Positions 22,693 to 31,544 of a DNA stretch of 64,000 nucleotides are shown piece after piece. Numbering within the stretch: the first letter of the stretch is position 1; every line of letters begins with the position of its first letter. The notes beneath the pieces were generated by a model that was not told the DNA's origin, searched no databases, and worked only from the letters and a program-made list of their open reading frames with translations. Origin of the DNA: Spirochaetales bacterium (lineage in GTDB: Bacteria; Spirochaetota; Leptospiria; Leptospirales; Leptonemataceae); NCBI GenBank assembly GCA_024233935.1, contig JACKOY010000021.1, positions 8,968 to 72,967 of the forward strand, in the 5' to 3' direction. A program made the translations under genes and the position numbers.

Positions 22693-23546
22693 GTCGATGG
22701 CGCCCCGGACGGGCGCGGCTGACAGGACTCGCAAACATGGGTGCCCCGCTGGGCCACCCGCATTTTGGTCACCATCTGACCGCAACGCAGACACGGCTGC
22801 CCGTCCCGTCGAAACACAAGCAGTTGATCCGTGTAACCCCCGCTCTGCCCGCCCAGAAAACGAAAGTTCATAAAGGTCGTGCCGTTAGCCTTGATGGAAC
22901 GTCGCAACACCTGCCGGATGGCGCGGCGTAAACGGCCGACCCGTTCGTCGTCAATCTGGTGGGCGCTTTCGAGGGGATGGATACCGGACAACCAGAGGGC
23001 CTCATCGACGTAAATGTTACCCAACCCCGCCAGGAAAGACTGATCCAGAAGCAGCGGCTTGATCATGCGTCGATGGACCTGCAAATTGTGGCGCAACCAG
23101 TCCAGACTGAAGCCGGCCTCCAGCGGCTCCGGGCCGAAACGATCCGAAAAGCGCCGATAAGCAGCGCCATCGTTCAGTAAAGTCAGGCGACCAAATCTGC
23201 GCTGGTCCTCAAAGACAATCCGCAGGCCGCCGGAAAGTTCGAGGCGCGCCGAAATATGGGAAGAACGTTCTTCCGGCGCCCGACGCCGGCTGGACTCCGG
23301 ATACAACTTTCCGGTCATGCGCAGATGAACCAGCAGGCGCGCATCGTCATCAAAAACGAGACTTAGAAATTTTGCCCGTCGTTCCAGCCCGACGATTCGC
23401 CGACCGCTGAGGCGCGCCTGAATCGCTTCCGGAGATCCGCCTTCAATGGCGCGCGGCCAGACCCCCACCACCTGGCGCAACCGCCTTCCAACAACGTACG
23501 TCTCCAGACTGCGGCGCACGGTTTCGACCTCGGGCAACTCCGGCAT
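22626..23546 (-). CDS. mutM: Formamidopyrimidine-DNA glycosylase (Fpg/MutM)
   Basis: Bifunctional glycosylase/AP lyase removing 8-oxoguanine and formamidopyrimidines. From ATG 23546 the mature N-terminus PELPEVETVRRSLE carries the catalytic Pro2 and Glu3. Other landmarks are HLRMTGKL (Lys of beta-elimination), FEDQRRFGRLTL, LLLDQSFLAGLGNIYVDEALW (H2TH) and the zinc finger CLRCGQ...THVCESCQ. It has 306 residues; about 30 Arg/Ser/Pro-rich residues beyond the zinc finger are an unusual tail, and part of that tail is encoded in the stretch shared with the convergent LamG-like gene. Confidence 0.95.
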   Translation of the reverse strand: MPELPEVETVRRSLETYVVGRRLRQVVGVWPRAIEGGSPEAIQARLSGRRIVGLERRAKFLSLVFDDDARLLVHLRMTGKLYPESSRRRAPEERSSHISARLELSGGLRIVFEDQRRFGRLTLLNDGAAYRRFSDRFGPEPLEAGFSLDWLRHNLQVHRRMIKPLLLDQSFLAGLGNIYVDEALWLSGIHPLESAHQIDDERVGRLRRAIRQVLRRSIKANGTTFMNFRFLGGQSGGYTDQLLVFRRDGQPCLRCGQMVTKMRVAQRGTHVCESCQPRPSGAPSTQRGRRRAKTSSESSDSPPRPL

Positions 23547-23585
23547 GCGCCAGGACACCGTTGCGGGTCGCGAAGTTCAAGTGCT

Positions 23586-24659
23586 TCAGGGTGAGGAAAC
23601 ACGCACAATGTTGCCGTCAAAAAAACCCACGAAAATGAAAGGATCCCGGGGGTGCCAGGCAAGCGCGGTCCCGCGTCCGCTGAACGTGCGGTCCAGGCGT
23701 GGCTCTTCTGATTGGTCCGGCGAAAGCGTTTGCGAGGCCGGCGCGGGCAGAATGCGCGTAACCGGAGGGCGGCGGTCGCCTGTCGGCGTTGGGCCGCGAT
23801 CGCTGCCTGTTTCGTTCAGATCGGTCAGCGCGTGAAATTCCAGAGCGCATTGCTCATCGTCGGCCTTCTGGAGCAGGAGCGCCAGCCACGCGCCATCCGG
23901 GCTGAAAGCCGCCCGCTCCAGCCGTCCGGTAGCGCGCGGTCGAATGGTCTGCAGCACCTGTCCGTCGAAAGTCGAACGCACCCGCACACCATCAAAGTAG
24001 CGGCTCGAACGTGGATCAAAGGCAAACGGCCGACTGCCTTCGGGAGCATAGTACTCGCTGCGGTGCAGGAGCGTTCCATCGCTGGTATGGACGATGTGTA
24101 AATAATAGCTGTTCCAATCGCGCAACGCCAGAAAACGTCGGTCGGGGCTGAAGTCGATCGGCACCAGCCTGCGAACGGGTTGGTCGAAACCGCCCAGACG
24201 CTGGCGTCGCAAAGCCACCTGATCGCCGAGATCCCATTCCACCAGCATGCCGTCCCGACCGACGATCAGAAGCGTGAGCAGGTTCGGACTCATGGCCGCC
24301 GCTGCAATCGCTCCCGGGAATGAGCCGATCCGACGCCCGGCCTGGTTTGCACCCTCCCAAAACAACACCGCCGTTTCGTTCGCACGGTGGCAGTCCCGTC
24401 GCACGGAAAAGAGGCCGGGACCGGCGAAACGTATGTGACGTGTCTGAAAGTCTTCCGCCAGCACGCGTCCGCTATAACTCAGGCTCGCAAGGTCCCAGAC
24501 GTAGGCGCCACCCACCGAGCTCGCCACCAACAGCGATCCGCTGGCGTCCAGTTCGATCTCGAGCACGGCGCCGGGATTGCGCAGGCCCGGAGGCGCGAGC
24601 GCAGCAGGCAACAGAAGCGCCGCGAAGACGACCAGAGGCCTCAGAACCTGTGTTCCCAT
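23586..24659 (-). CDS. Exported WD40/beta-propeller-like protein
   Basis: A 357-residue protein with a signal peptide (PLVVFAALLLPAALAP) and repeated propeller-type strands: GSLLVASSVGGAYVWDLASL, MSPNLLTLLIVGRDGMLVEWDL, SPDRRFLALRDWN, SPDGAWLALLLQKAD and a final ALAWHPRDPFIFVGFFDGNIVRV. Several end in WD or similar pairs, so a seven-blade WD40-like propeller, probably periplasmic, is likely. A Pro/Thr-rich insertion (TGSDRGPTPTGDRRPP) separates the last blades. Function unknown. It lies 39 bases before mutM on the same strand and is divergent from icmF with 73 bases between. Confidence 0.7.
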   Translation of the reverse strand: MGTQVLRPLVVFAALLLPAALAPPGLRNPGAVLEIELDASGSLLVASSVGGAYVWDLASLSYSGRVLAEDFQTRHIRFAGPGLFSVRRDCHRANETAVLFWEGANQAGRRIGSFPGAIAAAAMSPNLLTLLIVGRDGMLVEWDLGDQVALRRQRLGGFDQPVRRLVPIDFSPDRRFLALRDWNSYYLHIVHTSDGTLLHRSEYYAPEGSRPFAFDPRSSRYFDGVRVRSTFDGQVLQTIRPRATGRLERAAFSPDGAWLALLLQKADDEQCALEFHALTDLNETGSDRGPTPTGDRRPPVTRILPAPASQTLSPDQSEEPRLDRTFSGRGTALAWHPRDPFIFVGFFDGNIVRVSSP

Positions 24660-24732
24660 ACTATAAGGTTCGTCAAAATTGACTTGCCGCCGGACCTTTT
24701 CTCCTCAAGCCTCAGGTGAGCCCTGAAATGTC

Positions 24733-27700
24733 ATGACAAGCCCCGCCCCTGGCCTCAACACCACCATCACTCCCACGCGGCACAAACTACGGGTCGTGAC
24801 CGCAGCCTCCCTTTTCGACGGGCATGACGCGGCGATCAATATCATGCGGCGCATCCTGCAGTCCTCGGGGGTGGAAGTAATCCACCTCGGCCACAATCGT
24901 TCGGTGCGGGATGTGGTGGACGCCGTAATTCAGGAAGATGCACGCGCGGTCGCGATTTCCAGCTACCAGGGAGGACACATCGAGTACTTCACATATTTGC
25001 GCGAGCTGCTCAATGAGCGCGGCGCAGGCGACGTGTGCATCTTCGGAGGCGGCGGGGGCGTGATCGTGGCCGAAGAGATCGCCCGGCTGGAAGCGGCCGG
25101 AATCACGCGCATCTTTTCGCCGGAGCATGGCCGGCGGTTGGGCCTGCAGGGCATGATTAACGAGATCCTGGAAAAAAGCGATTACGAACGCGCCCCGATC
25201 GAAACCGAAAGCAGCCCCGACCGGGACCGAAAACTGGCCCGACTGATTACTCAGGTGGAGGAAGGCCAATACACACTGTCATCGACCACGGCTCGCACGG
25301 TCCCGGTCGTCGGAATCACCGGACCGGGGGGCGCGGGGAAATCTTCTCTCGGCGACGAACTCTGCCTGCGCCTGCTGGAGCAAAACCCAACGCTGCGGGT
25401 GGCCGTGCTTGCGATTGACCCCACCAGACGCAAAACCGGTGGCGCCCTTCTGGGCGATCGCATTCGCATGAACGCGCCCGCGCTGTTTCCGGAGCGCATG
25501 TTCGTGCGTTCCATGGCCACCCGTGAGGCCGGCCGTAGCCTGAGCGACGCCAGTCGGCCGGTAGTCGAACTTCTCAAAGCGGCCGATTTCGATTTGATCT
25601 TTGTCGAGACATCCGGAACCGGTCAGTCCGACGCCGACATCGTGGAACTCGTGGATATTCCGCTCTACGTGATGACCGCTGAGTTCGGGGCCCCCACCCA
25701 GCTCGAAAAAATCGCGATGCTGGACTATGCCGAACTGGTCGCGCTCAACAAATCCGAAAAGCAGGGCTCCGAAGACGCGCTGCAATACGTTCGCAAGCAA
25801 GTGCAACGCAATCGGGCCAGTTTCGCCAGTGCGCTGGAGGACATGCCGGTCGTCGCGACCACTGCCAGCCGATTCAACGATCCCGGCGTGAATCGACTCT
25901 ACAATCGCCTGGTGGCGTTGATAGCGGAGCGCGGCTTTGCCCGCCTGCAACCGATTGCCGCGGACTCCGGGATTGAGGCGGCGCCGGCCATCGAAATTAT
26001 TCCCGGCCGGCGTGTGCGCTATCTGGCCGAGATTGCCGAGGGACTCCGATCGTATCACACGGTTTCTAACCATATGGCCGACCGCGCCGGCGATCTGCAG
26101 AGTCTGGAACGCACGCGGGAACTTGTGCCCGAAGTTGCAGCCAACGTGGAGGCACAAATCCAGGATCTGCGCCGCAAACTGGATCCGGTGGCGTTGCAGT
26201 GGCTGGAACGTTGGCCCGAGTTACGACAGCGCTATCGATCCCGGGAACTGAGCTACGAAATCCGGGGAAGGACCCTGCGCCAGGAATTGCGCTTCCAGAC
26301 CCTTTCCGATCTGGAAGTGCCGCTGGTCGCTCTGCCCGACTTAGAATCCTGGCGCGAGCTTCTACGATACTACTACCGGGAAAATCTGCCCGGGCATTTC
26401 CCGTACACCGCTTCGGTCTTTCCGTTTCGCAAGGCTGGCGAAGATCCGACGCGCATGTTTGCCGGCGAGGGCGGACCGGAACGCACCAACGTTCGCTTCC
26501 ATTATTTAACCGCGGGCACAAGTTCGAGTCACAGCGCGGTCGCCCGCCTTTCGACCGCGTTCGATTCGGTCACGCTCTATGGTGAAGACCCCGCGGTGCG
26601 GCCGGACATCTACGGCAAGATCGGAAACTCGGGTGTAAGTGTTCCGACGCTGGACGATTGCAAGCGACTGTATTCGGGCTTTGATCTATGCGCTGCCGGC
26701 ACATCGGTCAGCATGACCATCAACGGACCGGCCCCGATGCTGCTGGCCTTTTTCCTGAACAGCGCCATCGACCAGCAGGTGGAACGCAGTCTGGCCGAAC
26801 GCGGTGAACTGGAAACGGCGCGCGAAACGATTGCGGCCCATTATCGGGGCCGCGGCCTGCCGGTGCCCGGTTACGGACGCCCCCTGCCCCCGGGACACAA
26901 TGGTTTGGGACTGGCCCTGCTCGGAATGGCCGGCGACCGTCTGATCGATCCCGAAAGCTACGCACGCATCAAAACCGAAACGATTGAGAGGGTGCGCGGC
27001 ACGGTGCAGGCCGACATCCTCAAAGAAGACCAGGCACAGAACACCTGCATTTTTTCCACGCCCTTTGCCCTGCGCATGATGGGCGACATCCAGCAATACT
27101 TTGTGGCGAATCGGGTTCGGAACTTCTACAGCGTTTCGATTTCCGGCTACCACATTGCAGAGGCCGGCGCCAATCCCATCACCCAGCTGGCGTTCACTCT
27201 GGCCAATGGCTTCACGTACGTGGAATACTACCTGAAGCGCGGCCTTTCGATCGATGACTTTGCGGCGAACCTGAGTTTCTTTTTTTCCAACGGCCTCGAT
27301 CCCGAGTATTCGGTGATCGGCCGCGTGGCCCGCCGCATCTGGGCAGTTACGTTGCGCGATCGCTACGGTGCGAACGAAAGATCATGCAAACTCAAGTACC
27401 ACATTCAAACCAGCGGGCGGTCGCTGCACGCGCGCGAAATCGATTTTAATGACATTCGGACCACACTCCAGGCGCTTTACGCTCTCTACGATAATTGCAA
27501 CAGCCTGCACACAAACGCGTTCGATGAAGCCATCACGACGCCAACCGAAGCATCGGTTCGCCGGGCAATGGCGATTCAGCTGATCATCAACCGCGAACTG
27601 GGCCTCAACAAGAATCAGAATCCAATTCAGGGCGCCTATATCATAGGCGAACTGACGGATTTGGTCGAAGAGGCTGTGCTTTCGGAATTTGAGCGCATCA

Positions 27701-28092
27701 GCGAGCGCGGAGGTGTTCCGGGGGCAATGGAAACGATGTACCAGCGAGCGCGCATCCAGGAAGAAAGTCTGCGCTACGAGCACATGAAACATACCGGCGA
27801 ATTGCCAATCATCGGCGTAAATACTTTCCTGCGCGAAACGGAAGAAGAACAGGGACCCATTGAGCTTATTCGTTCTACGGAAGAAGAGAAAAAGCAGCAG
27901 ATCGAAAGAGTACACACCTTCCAGGCGGCCTTTCCCGAAGAACGCGACCGTGCGCTCTGTTCGCTCAAGGAGATCGCGCTACAGGGAAAGAACATTTTTG
28001 AAGAGCTGATGGAAACCGTTAAGGTTGCGAGCCTCGGAGACATCAGCGCGGCGCTGTATCAGGTGGGTGGCAGCTACCGGCGCAACGTCTGA
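24733..28092 (+). CDS. icmF: Fused isobutyryl-CoA mutase (IcmF): B12 domain, G-protein chaperone and mutase
   Basis: Adenosylcobalamin-dependent enzyme interconverting isobutyryl-CoA and n-butyryl-CoA. The 1119 residues follow the IcmF order: B12-binding domain at about 20-150 with SLFDGHDAAINIMRRIL (axial His31), a MeaB/ArgK-like GTPase at about 170-415 with GITGPGGAGKSSLGDEL and VALNKSEKQ, a linker, and the TIM-barrel mutase from about 540 with HYLTAGTSSSHSAVARL and the substrate region EAGANPITQLAFTLANGFTYVEYYL. This order separates it from methylmalonyl-CoA mutase (B12 domain C-terminal); residue-level substrate choice was not verified. No cobalamin riboswitch fits in the 73-base upstream gap. 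Confidence 0.94.
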   Translation: MTSPAPGLNTTITPTRHKLRVVTAASLFDGHDAAINIMRRILQSSGVEVIHLGHNRSVRDVVDAVIQEDARAVAISSYQGGHIEYFTYLRELLNERGAGDVCIFGGGGGVIVAEEIARLEAAGITRIFSPEHGRRLGLQGMINEILEKSDYERAPIETESSPDRDRKLARLITQVEEGQYTLSSTTARTVPVVGITGPGGAGKSSLGDELCLRLLEQNPTLRVAVLAIDPTRRKTGGALLGDRIRMNAPALFPERMFVRSMATREAGRSLSDASRPVVELLKAADFDLIFVETSGTGQSDADIVELVDIPLYVMTAEFGAPTQLEKIAMLDYAELVALNKSEKQGSEDALQYVRKQVQRNRASFASALEDMPVVATTASRFNDPGVNRLYNRLVALIAERGFARLQPIAADSGIEAAPAIEIIPGRRVRYLAEIAEGLRSYHTVSNHMADRAGDLQSLERTRELVPEVAANVEAQIQDLRRKLDPVALQWLERWPELRQRYRSRELSYEIRGRTLRQELRFQTLSDLEVPLVALPDLESWRELLRYYYRENLPGHFPYTASVFPFRKAGEDPTRMFAGEGGPERTNVRFHYLTAGTSSSHSAVARLSTAFDSVTLYGEDPAVRPDIYGKIGNSGVSVPTLDDCKRLYSGFDLCAAGTSVSMTINGPAPMLLAFFLNSAIDQQVERSLAERGELETARETIAAHYRGRGLPVPGYGRPLPPGHNGLGLALLGMAGDRLIDPESYARIKTETIERVRGTVQADILKEDQAQNTCIFSTPFALRMMGDIQQYFVANRVRNFYSVSISGYHIAEAGANPITQLAFTLANGFTYVEYYLKRGLSIDDFAANLSFFFSNGLDPEYSVIGRVARRIWAVTLRDRYGANERSCKLKYHIQTSGRSLHAREIDFNDIRTTLQALYALYDNCNSLHTNAFDEAITTPTEASVRRAMAIQLIINRELGLNKNQNPIQGAYIIGELTDLVEEAVLSEFERISERGGVPGAMETMYQRARIQEESLRYEHMKHTGELPIIGVNTFLRETEEEQGPIELIRSTEEEKKQQIERVHTFQAAFPEERDRALCSLKEIALQGKNIFEELMETVKVASLGDISAALYQVGGSYRRNV

Positions 28093-28129
28093 GAGGGCGG
28101 CAAAGGCGCAGAACAGCGAGGCGAGGCGG

Positions 28130-28149
28130 CGAGGGCCCGAAGGCCCTCG
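28130..28149. terminator. Hairpin between icmF and the convergent small gene
   Basis: CGAGGGCC (28130-28137), tetraloop CGAA, GGCCCTCG (28142-28149): a perfect 8-pair GC-rich stem in the 63-base gap between two converging genes. There is no U-tract on either strand, so it may be a weak bidirectional terminator or an mRNA 3'-end stabiliser. Confidence 0.5.
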
Positions 28150-28155
28150 TCTCAC

Positions 28156-28512
28156 TCAAGAACGTGAATCGAACCGGGAACCGGTGGGCGCTTCATTGGC
28201 CATCAGATCGCCATAAGGGCTGCGCAACAAAAGCAGGCGTTGCACATCTTCCAGGCTCATGACCAGCTTTAACCGGTCTTCTATGGATACTTCACTGGGC
28301 CGGAGCACCAGTTTTTCCGGATCGATTCGGCGTTTCGTGTCTTCGGCAACTCGCGTCGACGTCTCTGTACGTGCCGGGGCGGGCGTCGGTTCGACGCGCG
28401 GTTCCGCCTCCCGTCCAATGCGGACCGGGCCCGGGGTTGTGGCGCCGGCATTCAGTGCCACAACCGGAGGCGGAGGGCTGAGGGCCCTTTCTGTGACTCC
28501 GTTCACAGCCAT
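28156..28512 (-). CDS. Small protein of unknown function, Pro/Ala/Thr-rich
   Basis: A 118-residue protein with no signal peptide or membrane span. Residues about 1-60 are low complexity (SPPPPVVALNAG, PTPAPARTETST), probably disordered; 61-105 look folded and helical (RIDPEKLVLRPSEVSIEDRL, MSLEDVQRLLLLRSPYGDLM). I do not recognise the family. That it is real is supported by a strong GGAGG Shine-Dalgarno before ATG 28512 and by a structured leader (see 28521-28593). It converges with icmF and diverges from the outer-membrane barrel gene. Confidence 0.65.
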   Translation of the reverse strand: MAVNGVTERALSPPPPVVALNAGATTPGPVRIGREAEPRVEPTPAPARTETSTRVAEDTKRRIDPEKLVLRPSEVSIEDRLKLVMSLEDVQRLLLLRSPYGDLMANEAPTGSRFDSRS

Positions 28513-28520
28513 GGGTTTAA

Positions 28521-28550
28521 ACCTCCGTGTTCTCTATTCATTTCGGAGGT
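28521..28550 (-). promoter_or_regulatory. Inverted repeat occluding the Shine-Dalgarno of the 28 kb small gene
   Basis: ACCTCCG (28521-28527) and CGGAGGT (28544-28550) are perfect complements across a 16-base loop. In minus-strand RNA the 3' arm is CGGAGGU, that is, the GGAGG ribosome binding site used by the gene starting at 28512. Folding would block initiation. Confidence 0.5.
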
Positions 28551-28569
28551 CTGCCCTACCCTTTTAATC

Positions 28570-28593
28570 AAAAAACCGGGGAATTCAACCCGG
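28570..28593 (-). terminator. Terminator-like hairpin in the leader of the 28 kb small gene
   Basis: Plus strand: six A residues (28570-28575), CCGGG (28576-28580), 8-base loop, CCCGG (28589-28593). As minus-strand RNA this gives a 5-pair GC stem followed by six U residues. No minus-strand gene lies upstream, so it would stop transcription in the leader, or antisense transcripts from the barrel gene at 28648. Confidence 0.45.
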
Positions 28594-28647
28594 AAATTCC
28601 AAAAATTGGTTCAGTTTCTGGTCCCCGCCTGCCGATAGAACAGGTTT

Positions 28648-30381
28648 ATGGACGGGCGAACCCGCCGGGCTGCGATGCGCACCGGAATCTGCATGGCCCT
28701 CATCTGGGCCCTGAGCGCCCCGGCTGCCGTTTTCGGTCAGGAAACGGCCCCAACTGACGATTCGAGCGGCGCGGACTCCGAGGGCTGGGCCGAATCCTGG
28801 CTGGACGATTTTGAGTTTTTTGGACTGATTCGCATCCGTCCGGAACTCCATTCCAACGCCGACTTCACTTCCAGCACCAACGATCACGCCGATTACGTGG
28901 GCCAGAAGGCGCGCTTTGGCTTTGAGAAGTCGTTTCGGACCTACTACACCCTGAGGGTCAGCGTCCAGGACAGCCGGGTCTGGGGTGGAGCCCCGGGATC
29001 TGATTCCGGAGCCTCCACCGCGAACGCGGATTCCAACGATTCTCTGGACCTGGATGAAGCCTGGCTTGGCTGGCAGGGCTCGGGCGCGTTTTCGGTCCGG
29101 CTGGGCCGCCAGCACCTGCAGTTCGGAGACAGCCGCCTGGTCAGCGCTTCGGATTGGAGCAACGTCGGACGCAGTTTCGACGCACTTCGATTGAGTGCGA
29201 CGACATCGTTCTGGCAGGGAGACCTCTGGGGGGCAGTTCTGGCCGAAGAGGACTCCGACTTCGGCGCCAACAACACGGGCGTGGGAAACGCAAACCCCTC
29301 GGGCGTTAGTCTCAGCTGCAACGACAGCGGAACGAGCTGTACTGTCAGTGCCAGCACACCGCGTGAAATCGACGACGCCTATTTCGCGGGTTTTCATAAC
29401 AGCTTCTTTTGGGGCGCCCACCTACTGACCGATTTGTACTATCTCGGTGTGTACCGAAAGTACATCCAGAGCAGCACTCCCACCTACACGATTCCCGGGG
29501 CCGAAATTACGACCGAAGACCGCAGCCGGCAGCGGGACAATCTGCATACGGCCGGATTGCGCCTGACCAACCGAACCGAAAACGGCCGTGCGGTCATCCC
29601 CTTCGACTGGACCGCGGAGGCTGCCTGGCAAACCGGCACCACCGGCCGGGAACGCGACGCCAGCTGGGATTATCTGGGACAGTCCGTGATCCTGGCCGGC
29701 ATTGACGGAGTGCCGCTGAACAACGCCGACGGCAGCCAGCGAACGGCGCGCGTCTACAAAGAAAAGGAGGTCTACCGCGCCTGGGCAGCGGCGGCGGACA
29801 TCGGGCTCAGTCTTTTTGAGCGCGCGCTTCGGATTGGCGCGGAGGGAGCGGTTGGGAGCGGCGACCCCAATCGAAACGATGGCACGTACGCCACATTCAC
29901 CGGTCTCTTCGGTAGCGCTCACGAACACCTCGGTCAGGCGGACCTCATCAGCTGGCAGAATGTGCGTGCCGGTTCGGTAAATCTAACCCTGCGAAGCGAC
30001 GATTGGGGCATGTTGCGCCTGTCTTACTGGGAATTCTATAAACACCGCCGACAGGACGCCTGGTACGCCGCCAACGGGAGCGCCCTCAGCGGACTTTCAA
30101 CGGAATCGAGCGCGAACGCACGCTACACGACTCAGACGGCTTCGGACGGCACCGTCAGCACGCCCGTCGCGCAATTGGGACGTATGCTCTATCGCGAATA
30201 CGACATTCTCTACGTTCTCAGCTTCGACAACGTGGTACTCGCGGCCGGCTACAGCTTCATGCTCGGAGGCGACGCTTTGCGAAATGAGATCGATGGCGTG
30301 TACGAGAATCCAGCCACCCGCCGCCCGCGTTTTGAACCCCGGTCAGACTTCGCCTTTCTTTCCTTTCAGTATTCCTTCTGA
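28648..30381 (+). CDS. Outer-membrane beta-barrel porin, alginate-export (AlgE-like) family
   Basis: A 577-residue barrel. A signal peptide (GICMALIWALSAPAAVFGQ) precedes an acidic linker and then many amphipathic strands: FGLIRIRPELHSNADF, QKARFGFEKSFRTYYTLRVSVQDSRVWG, DLDEAWLGW, FSVRLGRQHLQFGDSRLV. The R-x-G-R-Q-x-x-x-F/Y-G-x-x-R-L block and the N-terminal RxRPE strand are what I know from alginate_exp domain proteins, which in many phyla are general porins rather than alginate exporters. It ends FLSFQYSF with a terminal Phe as barrels do. ATG 28675 is an alternative start. Confidence 0.82.
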   Translation: MDGRTRRAAMRTGICMALIWALSAPAAVFGQETAPTDDSSGADSEGWAESWLDDFEFFGLIRIRPELHSNADFTSSTNDHADYVGQKARFGFEKSFRTYYTLRVSVQDSRVWGGAPGSDSGASTANADSNDSLDLDEAWLGWQGSGAFSVRLGRQHLQFGDSRLVSASDWSNVGRSFDALRLSATTSFWQGDLWGAVLAEEDSDFGANNTGVGNANPSGVSLSCNDSGTSCTVSASTPREIDDAYFAGFHNSFFWGAHLLTDLYYLGVYRKYIQSSTPTYTIPGAEITTEDRSRQRDNLHTAGLRLTNRTENGRAVIPFDWTAEAAWQTGTTGRERDASWDYLGQSVILAGIDGVPLNNADGSQRTARVYKEKEVYRAWAAAADIGLSLFERALRIGAEGAVGSGDPNRNDGTYATFTGLFGSAHEHLGQADLISWQNVRAGSVNLTLRSDDWGMLRLSYWEFYKHRRQDAWYAANGSALSGLSTESSANARYTTQTASDGTVSTPVAQLGRMLYREYDILYVLSFDNVVLAAGYSFMLGGDALRNEIDGVYENPATRRPRFEPRSDFAFLSFQYSF

Positions 30382-30403
30382 TTCAGCCTGCCGCGCTTTT
30401 CAG

Positions 30404-31489
30404 TCATTCTGCGGGTTTCAGCATGAAGTTTGTGCTGCCCATCTCTTTGCCGTTCACGATGATGTACAAAGCGTGACGACCGGTATAGTAGCGCCGGGTC
30501 GTAATCGGGCGGAAGCTGTGAGCTTTCTTGAAGTTGCGTTTCCGTTCCGAAAACTCGCCTTCCCAAATCTGAAAAACCTTACGGGATTCCTGACCCCGGG
30601 CCGTACGAAACCCGATCGCGTATTCCAGTCGCAAGCGACTCCCTTCCCCGCCCGCGCTGATCAAGAAAGAAAGTTTGATCGATTGTCCGACCAGGACACT
30701 GCGCGGACGGACCCGAAGTTCTGTTAGCTTGACTCCGACCGGCGGACCCACCCCCACAATGGCAAGCGCCCTCGGGTCTCCGGCTTTGAGCAGGGTACGC
30801 AGCCCGTGTTTGATCAAGCGTCTTCGCTCTTCTGATGCGCCCCGCGACCACCGACCGGCCAGCTTGAGCGCCAACTCCGGGTGGTCCTTACAAATATCGT
30901 TCAGATTGTTTGCGACACTGCGCCGCACGTATTCGGACGGGTCATCCTTCAGGGCTTCGAGGATGGGAACGACCGCGGCCGGATCTTCAAGCAGGACCGG
31001 AACCCGCGTCGCCCAGGGCAACCTCGCGCGGCTACCTTCGCTGGCCAGGCGACGCACGTGCTCCGATTCATGGGTGGTCCAAGCCTGCATACGCTTCAGC
31101 ATGCCCTCTGGATCTCTGGCAATAAACGCCCGGACCGCAAATTCGGCCGAGGATAGGCGTGTGAACTCCAGCAATGCGTCCAGCGACGGGTCCGGATGGG
31201 AGAGGCCGTGACGTTCCACGAAGTCCGCAAACACCAGGTGTGCAAGCCCGGTAAACTGATCGTGAACTGCCCGCAGCTTCCGCAATTGTTGCAGGTAGTT
31301 GCCCGGCAAAAACACGGCGAGCTGATCTGCAATGCGATGCATACGATCTTTCAGTTCCCGCTCTGTCCAGCCGCGCAGGCAGGCACGGGCGAAAGCGTCC
31401 CGGTCAAAGGCCGGGGTTGTGGCCTTGAGGGCCTGCCCGAGCGCCCGCACAAAGGGGCGAGAAAATTCCTCTTTCAGCAAAGCGGCCAC
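30404..31489 (-). CDS. alkC: AlkC-type DNA glycosylase (HEAT-like repeats plus Ig-like domain)
   Basis: Non-base-flipping glycosylase that removes alkylated bases such as 3-methyladenine and 3-methylcytosine. The opening PLK/LLKEEFSRPFVRALGQAL and FDRDAFARACL match the family, and DDPSEYVRRSVANNLNDICKDHP is the signature HEAT-like repeat. After about residue 255 a beta-rich stretch (LTELRVRPRSVLVGQSIKLSFLIS to the end) fits the Ig-like C-terminal domain reported for AlkC but absent from AlkD. Starts at GTG 31489. It lies 55 bases behind the TonB-dependent receptor on the same strand and converges with the barrel gene. Confidence 0.85.
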   Translation of the reverse strand: MAALLKEEFSRPFVRALGQALKATTPAFDRDAFARACLRGWTERELKDRMHRIADQLAVFLPGNYLQQLRKLRAVHDQFTGLAHLVFADFVERHGLSHPDPSLDALLEFTRLSSAEFAVRAFIARDPEGMLKRMQAWTTHESEHVRRLASEGSRARLPWATRVPVLLEDPAAVVPILEALKDDPSEYVRRSVANNLNDICKDHPELALKLAGRWSRGASEERRRLIKHGLRTLLKAGDPRALAIVGVGPPVGVKLTELRVRPRSVLVGQSIKLSFLISAGGEGSRLRLEYAIGFRTARGQESRKVFQIWEGEFSERKRNFKKAHSFRPITTRRYYTGRHALYIIVNGKEMGSTNFMLKPAE

Positions 31490-31544
31490 CCGACCCGCAT
31501 CGCCAGAAGCCGGGCATCGGTCAAGTCCCGGACGGGCGCTCGCT

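Noticed and set aside
24660..24732. Possible cobalamin riboswitch upstream of icmF
   Set aside because: Only 73 bases lie between the divergent genes and no B12-box-like sequence is present.
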